A stretch of DNA of 5,564 nucleotides from Verrucomicrobiota bacterium (GCA_030916665.1 JAUPWC010000621.1:1-5564), one strand, 5' to 3'. Shown: positions 1 through 5,564, counted from the stretch's first letter. Program-made: numbers and translations. The notes: generated by a model from the sequence alone, not told the origin.

Positions 1-13
1 GAAGTGATTCTTT

Positions 14-316
14 TCACCGTCCCTGAAGATCGCGCAGGTGGAGAACCTGCTCCCCGCGCATCACATAAACTATAAAAACCCGGTCATCAGCCACCCGGTA
101 GAAAATCCTGAGCGGGTTGAGCACCAGCTGCTGGTAGGGCGTGCCGACCAAGTCGGAGGGCTTTCCGCCGGATAGCGGAAAAATGGCCAGTTGATCCGCC
201 CGGGCAAAGACCCGCTGCACGAGCCGCTTGGCTGCCGCAGGTTTGTCCAACGCGATGTAAGCCGCAATGGCGTCGAGGTCGGCCAGCGCCGGCTCCGTCC
301 AGATTACTTTAGCCAT
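14..316 (-). CDS. RelE/ParE-family type II toxin
   Basis: A 100-residue protein with the length and pattern of the RelE/ParE toxin fold. It opens with a strand (VIWTEPALADL, residues 4-14), then helical segments AIAAYIALDKPAAAKRLVQRV (written here as the region 16-36), a linker FPLSGGKPSDL (46-56), and C-terminal strands YQQLVLNPLRIFYRV (61-75) and VFIVYVMRGEQ (80-90). The LRIFYRV and VMRGEQ stretches match the ParE-type 'YRIIYRV ... VLHGR' core. Family members act either as mRNA interferases or as gyrase poisons; the sequence alone does not separate these, although the ParE-like subgroup looks closer. The ATG at 314-316 lies inside the end of the antitoxin gene (13-nt overlap), and no Shine-Dalgarno sequence precedes it, so translation is probably coupled to the antitoxin. 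The stop is TGA at 14-16. The reading frame is intact and shows no sign of decay. Confidence 0.88.
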   Translation of the reverse strand: MAKVIWTEPALADLDAIAAYIALDKPAAAKRLVQRVFARADQLAIFPLSGGKPSDLVGTPYQQLVLNPLRIFYRVADDRVFIVYVMRGEQVLHLRDLQGR

Positions 317-537
317 CGGGCCATTCGCTTTTTGGCCCGTGATTGTGATACCATCCTGCCCTCGGCGATGGCTTTCTCGCCTCGCGCCAATCCTTCCAGC
401 AATTGTAGTCGCTTCGCCATCGCTTCGTAGGACTTCGCTTCAATCAGGTAAGCGGCGACGCCATTTTCCTGCACCACCAAGGTTGGCGACACGCTCTGTC
501 GGTATGCGGGCGTGCTGACTTTGGTCGCAACTTTCAT
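304..537 (-). CDS. Phd/YefM-family antitoxin
   Basis: A 77-residue protein encoded directly before the toxin and overlapping it by 13 nt. The family is recognised from the LVVQENGVAAYLIEAKSYEAM segment (about residues 20-40), which corresponds to the Phd/YefM strand-turn-strand 'LVITQNGEAKAVL..YE', and from the charged C-terminal tail LLEGLARGEKAIAEGRMVS (46-64), which normally wraps the toxin. Antitoxins of this family bind the toxin through the C-terminus and the operon operator through the N-terminal domain. The N-terminal part (MKVATKVSTPAYRQSVSP) is about ten residues shorter than I would expect between the first strand and the 'LVVQENG' strand, so the DNA-binding domain may be compromised. 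An in-frame TAA lies 12 nt upstream of the ATG, so no longer start is possible. Hand-counted GC over 301-540 is about 55%, lower than the neighbouring sugar genes, which suggests separate acquisition. Confidence 0.85.
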   Translation of the reverse strand: MKVATKVSTPAYRQSVSPTLVVQENGVAAYLIEAKSYEAMAKRLQLLEGLARGEKAIAEGRMVSQSRAKKRMARWLK

Positions 538-545
538 CCTCTCGC

Positions 546-574
546 ATTAGGATCAGGAGTGCCCGGGTGGTCAA
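546..574 (-). promoter_or_regulatory. Candidate sigma-70-type promoter for the toxin-antitoxin pair
   Basis: On the minus strand a -35-like TTGACC (569-574, 5 of 6 consensus) is followed by exactly 17 nt and then CCTAAT (546-551, 4 of 6 consensus). The predicted transcription start falls at about position 539, one or two bases before the antitoxin ATG (535-537), so the mRNA would be nearly leaderless. This agrees with the lack of a usable ribosome-binding site: a GAGAGG stretch directly abuts the ATG, too close to function. It is a pattern match only and has not been tested. Confidence 0.45.
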
Positions 575-584
575 CCCTCTCCTG
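554..584. repeat. Nested inverted repeat over the antitoxin promoter
   Basis: Outer arms CAGGAG (554-559) and CTCCTG (579-584) are perfect 6-bp complements. Inside them, GGGT (565-568) and ACCC (574-577) form a second dyad around a 5-nt centre. The structure covers the -35 element and most of the spacer of the candidate promoter, which is where an autoregulating antitoxin would bind. It also lies just after the stop codon of the epimerase gene, so a weak transcription-ending hairpin is the alternative, but no T-run follows it on either strand. Confidence 0.35.
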
Positions 585-591
585 CCGGAGT

Positions 592-1563
592 TTAAACTCG
601 CACGCTCCGCACCAGGTCGCGGTTCGCGACGTGCCACTCGACGGTGCGGCGGAAGCCTTCTTCGGCGGTGATTTGCGGCGCCCAACCGAGCAGGCGCTGC
701 GCCTTGGCGATGTCGGCCCAGGTTTCCTTCATATCGGCGGAGCTGGGCGGCTGGCCGGCGATGCGCGCCTGCTTCCCCAGGGCCTGCTCGATGAAACCGA
801 TGACCGTAAGCAAAGTCATGGGGTTGCGTCCGCCGCCGAGATTGATGACCTCGCAACCGAGCGGTTTGAGTGCGAGCACGGTGCCACGGGCGATGTCGTC
901 CACGTAGGTGAAATCGCGCGCCTGCGAACCGTCGCCGAAGAGCGTGATAGGCGTGCCTTCGTCGATCCATTTGATGAAACGGAACGGCGCCATGTCGGGC
1001 CGGCCCGCGGGTCCAAACACCGTGAAATAGCGCAGCATCGTCACGTCGAGTCCGTGCTGGCGGTGATATTCACGGGCGAGCAACTCGGCCTGCTTCTTGG
1101 TCTCGGCGTAGGGCGACTGGGGCGACTCCACCGGCGCATCCTCCGTGAACGGCATCGGGCAACCGGCGTAGAGCGATGAGCTCGAGGCGAGCACATGCTT
1201 CCTCACGCCGAACTTGCGCTGACACTCGAGCACGTTGCGCGCGCCCTCGATATTCGTGCGACGGTAAAGCTCAGGTTCGGCCAGACTGGCGCGCACACCG
1301 GCGCGGGCAGCGAGATTGACGACGGCTTCGAACCGGTGCGCGGCAAACACGCGCTCCAAGGCGGGCAAGTCCTCGATGTCGCCCGGGTGCCAGACGAAGG
1401 CCGGGTGCGCGCGCAGCTGCGCGAGCCGCCACTCTTTCAGACGCACGTCGTAATAGTCGTTGAGGTTGTCGAGGCCGACCACGGTATGCCCGTCGGCGAG
1501 CAGCCGTTCGCTGACCTTGGAGGCGATGAAGCCCGCCGCACCGGTGACGAGGTAGGTCGCCAT
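592..1563 (-). CDS. NAD-dependent nucleotide-sugar epimerase, UDP-glucuronate 4-epimerase-like
   Basis: A 323-residue extended short-chain dehydrogenase/reductase, presumably cytosolic. The Rossmann motif is TGAAGFIA (7-14), with alanine at the usual third glycine, followed by the acidic ribose contact in LDN (D32). Further motifs are NLAARAGVR (83-91), SSSS (127-130), the catalytic Tyr-x-x-x-Lys pair Y152/K156 in SPYAETKK, RYFTVFGPAGRPDMA (178-192) and ARDFTYVDD (215-223). The NDYYDVRLKE, AARAGVR and FGPxGRPDMA signatures are those of UDP-glucuronate/UDP-galacturonate 4-epimerases. Length is normal for the family. The ATG is at 1561-1563, 4 nt after the gmd stop, so the two genes are almost certainly one operon and translationally coupled; a weak AAGG lies about 9 nt upstream. 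It does not show GDP-fucose synthase signatures. The exact substrate is inferred: UDP-glucuronate is most likely, but a role on a GDP-sugar made by the neighbour cannot be excluded. Confidence 0.87.
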   Translation of the reverse strand: MATYLVTGAAGFIASKVSERLLADGHTVVGLDNLNDYYDVRLKEWRLAQLRAHPAFVWHPGDIEDLPALERVFAAHRFEAVVNLAARAGVRASLAEPELYRRTNIEGARNVLECQRKFGVRKHVLASSSSLYAGCPMPFTEDAPVESPQSPYAETKKQAELLAREYHRQHGLDVTMLRYFTVFGPAGRPDMAPFRFIKWIDEGTPITLFGDGSQARDFTYVDDIARGTVLALKPLGCEVINLGGGRNPMTLLTVIGFIEQALGKQARIAGQPPSSADMKETWADIAKAQRLLGWAPQITAEEGFRRTVEWHVANRDLVRSVRV

Positions 1564-1567
1564 GAAC

Positions 1568-2611
1568 TCAGGCCTTCAGCGCCGCAAAATCCGCCCGCGC
1601 CATCTGGCGCGCCACTGCCGGGCCGATCGTGGCCGCCTTCCAGCCGAGCGCCTTGCGCGCGAGCCGGGCGTCGCCCAGCAACGTGGTGGATTCGACGGGA
1701 CGGTAGAATTTCGGATCAACGCGCAACACGACAGCGCCCGTGTCGGTGCGACGGGCGGTCTCGGCGCGTCCCTTGCCGGAAAACTTCAGCTTCATGCCGA
1801 GTTCGGCAAAGGCGGCGGCGGCGAAGTCGCGCACCGAGGTCGCGCGCCCCGTGGCTAGGATGTAGTCGCGCGGTTCGTCGGCCTGCAACGCGAGCCACAT
1901 CGCCTCGACAAATTCCGGCGCCCAGCCCCAGTCGCGCTTCGCATCTAGATTGCCGAGCACGATCTCCTTTTGCTGGCCGGCCCTAATGCGGGCCGCGCCG
2001 AGGGAGATCTTGCGCGTCACGAAATTCTCGCCGCGGCGCGGCGACTCGTGGTTGTAGGCGATGCCGTTGACCGCAAACAGACCGTAGGCCTGCCGATACA
2101 CGCGGCACATCTGGGCGGCAAAGGCCTTGGCGCAGCCGTAGGGGTTCACCGGGTTGACCGGCGTGGTCTCGTTCTGCGGCGCCGTGCGCGGAGCCCCGAA
2201 CAGCTCCGAGCTCGCCGCGTGGTAAAATTTCACCGCATAGGGCAGATCGCGCAGAATTTCCAGCAGCGCCAGCGTGGCCGTGGCGTTCTCCTCGCTGGTC
2301 ACCTCCGGGATCTCGAAACTCAGCCCCACATGGCTCTGACCGGCGAGATGATAGACCTCGCGCGGGGCGACCTTCTGCACAATGCGCCGCAGCGACGTGT
2401 GGTCGGTCAGGTCGCTGTAATGGAGCGTGAGCCGGTTGCGCCCCGTCCCCGACCGCAGGTGCTCGATGCGCGACCGGTTGAACATGCTCGCGCGCCGCAC
2501 GACCCCGTGAACGGCGTAACCCTTGGCCAGCAGCAGCTCGGCGAGATAGGACCCATCCTGGCCGGTGATGCCGAGGATGAGGGCGGTTTTCTGACGCGGG
2601 GAACGGGACAT
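1568..2611 (-). CDS. gmd: GDP-mannose 4,6-dehydratase
   Basis: A 347-residue enzyme that converts GDP-D-mannose to GDP-4-keto-6-deoxy-D-mannose, the entry step to GDP-fucose, GDP-rhamnose and related 6-deoxy sugars of surface polysaccharides. Signatures visible: the dinucleotide-binding GITGQDG (14-20); the VVRRAS segment near 37-42, typical of the NADP-binding subgroup; HLAGQSHVG (88-96); SSELFG (134-139); the Tyr158/Lys162 pair in NPYGCAK; NHESPRRGENFVTRK (187-201); and GNLDAKRDWG (220-229). S134 stands where the catalytic threonine of the E. coli enzyme aligns, a conservative change; E136, Y158 and K162 are kept. I chose the ATG at 2609-2611. A TTG at 2621-2623 would add only four residues (MLAA) that the family does not need. 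No clear Shine-Dalgarno sequence precedes either start. The stop lies 4 nt before the epimerase ATG. Confidence 0.95.
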   Translation of the reverse strand: MSRSPRQKTALILGITGQDGSYLAELLLAKGYAVHGVVRRASMFNRSRIEHLRSGTGRNRLTLHYSDLTDHTSLRRIVQKVAPREVYHLAGQSHVGLSFEIPEVTSEENATATLALLEILRDLPYAVKFYHAASSELFGAPRTAPQNETTPVNPVNPYGCAKAFAAQMCRVYRQAYGLFAVNGIAYNHESPRRGENFVTRKISLGAARIRAGQQKEIVLGNLDAKRDWGWAPEFVEAMWLALQADEPRDYILATGRATSVRDFAAAAFAELGMKLKFSGKGRAETARRTDTGAVVLRVDPKFYRPVESTTLLGDARLARKALGWKAATIGPAVARQMARADFAALKA

Positions 2612-2628
2612 CGCCGCCAGCAAGACAA

Positions 2629-2662
2629 GTCGGCGCGCGAATTCAACTCTGCGTGTGCCGAC
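2629..2662 (-). terminator. Hairpin after polX stop, possible weak terminator or processing site
   Basis: Directly after the polX TGA (2663-2665), the arms 2629-2639 and 2652-2662 face each other around a 12-nt loop. The outer six pairs (GTCGGC/GCCGAC) are perfect. The inner five include two positions that are G-U wobbles in plus-strand RNA but A-C mismatches in minus-strand RNA. On the coding (minus) strand the stem is followed by TTGTCTTG, a poor U-tract. It could reduce read-through from polX into gmd, but a strong terminator is not supported. Confidence 0.3.
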
Positions 2663-4438
2663 TCACGTCCGGCGCGCCGCCAGCCACTTTTTCATGTCCG
2701 CGAGCGAACGGGTGGTCAGGACGTGGTCCTTCGTCAGCCAGCCCTTGCGGGCGGCACCGACCCCGGCTTTGAAATAGGCCAGCTGCGCCGTCCGGTGAGC
2801 GTCGGGATTGATGCTCGTGAGCAGGCCCTTGTCCGCGGCCTTGCGCCAGTGCCGCCAGTCCATGTCGAGGCGCATGGGCGAGGCGTTCAGCTCGATCGCG
2901 ACCCCGTTGGCGATGGCGGCGTCCACGATCCGGTCCACATCCACGTCGTAGCCTTCGCGCTCCAGCAACAGACGGCCGGTGAGGTGCCCGAGCATCGTGA
3001 CGTGCGGGTGCTCGATGGCCTTGATGATGCGCTGCGTCATCATCTCGCGGTCCTGCCGGAACGACGAGTGCACCGACACGACGGCGTAGTCCAGCTGCGC
3101 CAGCGTCGTGTCCGAAAAATCCAGCCGGCCGTCGGGCAGGATGTCGCACTCGCTGCCGCTGAAGACCCAGGTCTTGAATTTCTTCGATTCGTTCAAGCGC
3201 CTGATCTCGGCGATCTGCTGCTCCAGACGCGCCTCGTCGAGACCGCGCGCCTGAAAACTCGATTTTGAATGATCGGCGATGCCGAGGTATTCCAACCCCA
3301 GCGCCTCGGCGGCGGCGGTCATCTCCTCCAGCGTGTTGTGGCCGTCGGAGGCGGTCGTGTGGTTGTGAAACACACCGCGGATGTCGGCCTCGGTGACGAG
3401 TTCCGGGAGCTTGCCCTGCTGCGCCGCCTCGATCTCGCCGCGGCCTTCGCGCAGTTCGGGCGGGATGAACGCGAGCCCCAGGTGCTTGAACAGTTCGGCC
3501 TCGGTCTTGGCCGCGAGGCCCGTGGGGCCGGTGGCGCCGGCTTTCTTCGCCTCGGCCGTCGAGCCGTGTTTCTCCTCCGCCGGAAACAGGCCCCACTCGC
3601 TCATGCTCAACCCGCGCTCCAGCGCGCGCTGCCGCATCTGGACGTTGTGGTCCTTCGAGCCGGTCAGGTGGTGCAGCGTGAACACGAACTGCTCCGGCGG
3701 CACGAGCCGCAAGTCGGCCTGCAAACCGGTCTCCAGTCGCACACTGGCCTTCAAGTCACCCTTCGCGGTGATTTCCTTCACCTGCGGCTGGCTGACGAAC
3801 CACTCCACCACGGGCGCCGGCTCGGTCGTGGCCACGAGAAAATCCAGGTCACCGACCGTCTCCATGCGCCGCCGCAAACTGCCGCAGGACTCCGCCTGTT
3901 GCACCGCCGCCAAGGCCCGCAAGCCCGCCAGGATGGGCGCGCCCGCCTCGTGCGCCTCCAGCCAGAGATGCCGGCGCCCATAGGCCTCGCGGTTCCGGAT
4001 GCCCGACAAAATTTTCTCCTGCGACTTGTCACCGAAGCCCTCCAGCGCAGCCACCTGCCCCACCTCGCAGGCCGCCTTGAGCTTCTCGACGGAATCCACG
4101 TCCAGCTTCTCCTGCAAAGCGCGGATCTTCTTCGCTCCGAGCCCGGGGATGGAAAGCATGTCCACCACGCCCGCCGGGACCGTGGCCTTCAGTTTCTCAT
4201 AAAATTCCAGCTTACCCGTCCGGTGCAGCTCCGAGATCTTCTGCGCCAGCGCCTCGCCGAAGCCCTTGACCTCCTCCAGCGTGCCGGCCTCCACCCGCCG
4301 CGCGATCTCGTCCTCCGCCATGTCCTCGAGCAGACGCGCCCCGGACTGGTAGGCGCGCGTCTTGAACGGATTTTCGCCCTTCAGCTCCAGTAGCGTGGCG
4401 ATCTCGGTGAGGATAGCGGCGATCTCGGTCTTGTTCAC
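2663..4438 (-). CDS. polX: DNA polymerase/3'-5' exonuclease PolX (family X polymerase with PHP domain)
   Basis: A 591-residue two-domain repair enzyme, slightly longer than the usual 570-575. The N-terminal 8-kDa-like and helix-hairpin-helix region holds VKGFGEALAQKI (57-68), IPGLGAKKI (97-105) and LEGFGDKSQEKIL (132-144). The polymerase core has CGSLRRRMETVGDLDFLVA (185-203) with metal ligands D197 and D199, the third aspartate D242 in LQADLRL, and LTGSKDHNVQMR (258-269). The PHP domain starts at about 352 with FHNHTTASDGH (H358, H360, D365), IADHSKS (D389, H390), GSECDIL (E430), SVHSSF (H457), GHLTGRLL (H485), LNASPMRLD and INPDAHR (D546, H548). All polymerase and nuclease ligands I know of are present, so both gap-filling synthesis and 3'-5' exonuclease/AP-site activities should be intact. 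The start is GTG (4436-4438), chosen because the MNKTEIAAIL opening matches the family; no Shine-Dalgarno is visible. Residues about 288-312 form an Ala/Gly/Lys/Thr-rich insertion. Confidence 0.96.
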   Translation of the reverse strand: MNKTEIAAILTEIATLLELKGENPFKTRAYQSGARLLEDMAEDEIARRVEAGTLEEVKGFGEALAQKISELHRTGKLEFYEKLKATVPAGVVDMLSIPGLGAKKIRALQEKLDVDSVEKLKAACEVGQVAALEGFGDKSQEKILSGIRNREAYGRRHLWLEAHEAGAPILAGLRALAAVQQAESCGSLRRRMETVGDLDFLVATTEPAPVVEWFVSQPQVKEITAKGDLKASVRLETGLQADLRLVPPEQFVFTLHHLTGSKDHNVQMRQRALERGLSMSEWGLFPAEEKHGSTAEAKKAGATGPTGLAAKTEAELFKHLGLAFIPPELREGRGEIEAAQQGKLPELVTEADIRGVFHNHTTASDGHNTLEEMTAAAEALGLEYLGIADHSKSSFQARGLDEARLEQQIAEIRRLNESKKFKTWVFSGSECDILPDGRLDFSDTTLAQLDYAVVSVHSSFRQDREMMTQRIIKAIEHPHVTMLGHLTGRLLLEREGYDVDVDRIVDAAIANGVAIELNASPMRLDMDWRHWRKAADKGLLTSINPDAHRTAQLAYFKAGVGAARKGWLTKDHVLTTRSLADMKKWLAARRT

Positions 4439-4474
4439 GAAGAAAGGAAAACACGAAGCAGCGAAGAAGCAAAG
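4436..4474. repeat. Short imperfect ACACGAAG-type repeat in the menE-polX gap
   Basis: CACGAAG occurs at 4436-4442 and 4452-4458, 16 bp apart, followed by the related AGCGAAG (4460-4466) and GCAAAG (4469-4474). On the coding strand this reads as a purine-poor run of CTTCGTG/CTTTGC words. It fills most of the 52-nt gap, and its last unit contains the polX GTG start codon. Similar degenerate CACGAAG/CTTTGCG strings are, in my recollection, scattered between genes of several bacterial phyla including Verrucomicrobiota and Planctomycetota. No function is assigned. Confidence 0.45.
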
Positions 4475-4490
4475 TGCGCGTTAACGAGCG

Positions 4491-5564
4491 TCATCTTGTT
4501 TGGCTGACCAACCGCACCACCTCCGCCCGGTTGACCTTGCCGACGGCGGTCAACGGCCAGTTCTCGACGGCCACGTAACGCTTCGGCCGCTTCCACGCCG
4601 CCAGCCGGCTTTGAATTCCCTGCTCCACTTTCGCCAAATCCGGCCGTTGTGCCGCGGGATACGCCGCCACGACGACCTGCCCCCAGTCCGGGTCGGGCAC
4701 ACCGGCCACGACCACTTCGGAAAATTCTCCCGTGTCGCGCAACGCGGCCTCCACCTCGGCCGGGTTCACCTTTTCCCCGCCGGTGATGATCACCGCATCG
4801 CTGCGGCCGAGAAGGTGCAGCTCCCCCTGGCCATCGAGTCGCCCGAGGTCCGCGGTGATGAAGTCGCCCGGCTCGCGCCAATCCGGGTAGTAGCCGCGAA
4901 ACAACGACTCGCCGCCGATCGAAACCAGTCCGTCCGTCAACAGCCTTACCCGTGCATGCGGCAGCGGACTTCCGCTGCTGCGGGCGCCGGCCAAAAACTC
5001 GTCCGGCCGCAACGCCGTGACCATCGCCGCCGTTTCGGTCATGCCATAACCCGGCGACAGCCGCAGTCCCAGTGCCGCCGCGCGATCCAGCAACACCGCC
5101 GCCGCCGGCGCTCCCCCGAGGAAAATGATCCGAAAATCCTTCAGCCACGCCACCGCCGCCGGACTGCGCAACAAGCGCTCCAGCTGCGTCGGCACGAGCG
5201 AAATCACCCAGCCGTCCGGCCGCGCGGGCAAGGCCGGCAGCTCGCCGTTTTCGATCTGCTTCCACCCCAGCGGCACGTAGTCGCCGCCCGTCAGCGCGCA
5301 ACGCAACCAGGCCATGAGTCCGCTCACATGGTGCAACGGCAGCACGCCGGCCGCGTTCACCTGACTCAGCCCGAAGTGCTTGGTGAAACCGCGCACCGCC
5401 GCCGTGATCGTCTGCTCGTCGTGCCGCGCGAATTTCAGCTGTCCGCCGGTCCCGCCCGTCGGAATCATGAGCCAGCCCACGGGGGTCGTGGCGAAGCGGT
5501 TCTCCATCGGCAGCTGTCGCAAGGCGTCGAGTTGCCGCTGGTCGTTAGCCCCCCAGGCCGGATC
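4491..5564 (-). CDS. menE: AMP-binding acyl-CoA ligase, MenE-like (o-succinylbenzoate-CoA ligase), 5' partial
   Basis: The frame is open to the window edge, so the N-terminus is missing; 357 residues are visible (numbered from the edge). This is an ANL-superfamily adenylating enzyme. Visible motifs are the ATP loop IPTGGTGGQLK (34-44), LPLHHVSGL (75-83), the GYGMTET adenine/phosphate motif (172-178), TADLG with the ribose-binding Asp at 239, the hinge GRSD (253-256), GGEKVNP (262-268) and the C-terminal catalytic lysine in TAVGKVNR (K343). All catalytic positions are present. The loop variant with extra glycines resembles that of cyanobacterial MenE (IPTGG.SG), which supports o-succinylbenzoate activation to its CoA ester in menaquinone synthesis. 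No other men gene is in view, so the substrate is an inference; a different carboxylate ligase is the alternative. A TTG at 5520-5522 is an internal leucine codon, not a supported start. The gene ends 52 nt before polX. Confidence 0.78.
   Translation of the reverse strand, partial: DPAWGANDQRQLDALRQLPMENRFATTPVGWLMIPTGGTGGQLKFARHDEQTITAAVRGFTKHFGLSQVNAAGVLPLHHVSGLMAWLRCALTGGDYVPLGWKQIENGELPALPARPDGWVISLVPTQLERLLRSPAAVAWLKDFRIIFLGGAPAAAVLLDRAAALGLRLSPGYGMTETAAMVTALRPDEFLAGARSSGSPLPHARVRLLTDGLVSIGGESLFRGYYPDWREPGDFITADLGRLDGQGELHLLGRSDAVIITGGEKVNPAEVEAALRDTGEFSEVVVAGVPDPDWGQVVVAAYPAAQRPDLAKVEQGIQSRLAAWKRPKRYVAVENWPLTAVGKVNRAEVVRLVSQTR

Noticed and set aside
559..1986. Plus-strand open frames 559-1179 and 1195-1986
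   Set aside because: Both are antisense to the epimerase and gmd genes and have no recognisable domain; they are codon-bias shadows.
2609..2623. TTG start at 2621-2623 for gmd
   Set aside because: It adds only Met-Leu-Ala-Ala before the ATG at 2609-2611 and has no better ribosome-binding site; the ATG is preferred.
2612..2650. Possible promoter for gmd (TTGAAT as -35)
   Set aside because: At 17 nt spacing the -10 position reads TTGCTG, a poor match, so there is no support for a separate promoter.
2643..3596. A 317-codon minus-strand frame within polX
   Set aside because: It is an arginine/glycine-rich alternate frame of the polX gene, whose real frame has all family motifs.
1970..4393. Two long plus-strand open frames (1970-3268 and 3269-4393) lying end to end opposite gmd and polX
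   Set aside because: They are antisense to strongly recognisable genes, have His/Arg/Gln/Leu-rich translations without motifs, and are explained by GC-rich third positions on the minus strand.
4479..4486. CGTTAACG palindrome just after the menE-like stop codon
   Set aside because: Eight bases of perfect palindrome are expected by chance at this scale, and neither a T-run nor a longer stem accompanies it.
4435..5301. A 288-codon minus-strand frame overlapping the MenE-like gene
   Set aside because: The translation is Gly/Arg/Ala-rich low complexity, and the overlapping frame shows a complete set of adenylating-enzyme motifs.
1..5564. tRNA or rRNA genes, CRISPR arrays, insertion sequences
   Set aside because: I saw no regularly spaced direct repeats, transposase motifs, or structural RNA signatures; nearly all of the window is accounted for by the six coding genes.

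Overview
This 5.6 kb window is GC-rich (about 65-67% in the hand-counted stretches of the main genes). It is densely coding, and every gene I can support lies on the minus strand. In transcription order (right to left) the layout is: a 5'-truncated MenE-like acyl-CoA ligase (4491-5564), a full-length family X DNA polymerase with a PHP nuclease domain (2663-4438), GDP-mannose 4,6-dehydratase (1568-2611), a UDP-glucuronate-4-epimerase-like short-chain dehydrogenase (592-1563), and a Phd/YefM antitoxin with its RelE/ParE toxin (304-537 and 14-316). Intergenic gaps are short (4 to 54 nt), and the two toxin-antitoxin genes overlap by 13 nt.

The organism is a bacterium. The gene content, the cyanobacterial-type ATP-binding loop of the MenE-like protein, the style of the epimerase N-terminus and the short ACACGAAG-type intergenic repeat make me favour Verrucomicrobiota, possibly Opitutaceae. 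This is an impression from remembered relatives and was not searched.

Three functional blocks can be separated. The menE-like gene belongs to the activation step of menaquinone (or phylloquinone-type) biosynthesis. PolX is a base-excision or gap-filling repair enzyme with no obvious link to its neighbours. The gmd-epimerase pair, separated by 4 nt, is a nucleotide-sugar unit that probably supplies precursors for a surface polysaccharide. It lacks the usual GDP-fucose synthase partner within the window. The terminal toxin-antitoxin pair looks like a separate module: the antitoxin is clearly lower in GC (about 55% by hand count), and it has its own plausible promoter placed so that its transcript would be nearly leaderless.

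I do not see a new multi-gene system here. The points most worth checking are local: the shortened antitoxin N-terminus, the promoter/inverted-repeat arrangement in front of it, the gmd partner without fcl, the hairpin right after the polX stop codon, and the repeat that runs into the polX GTG start.
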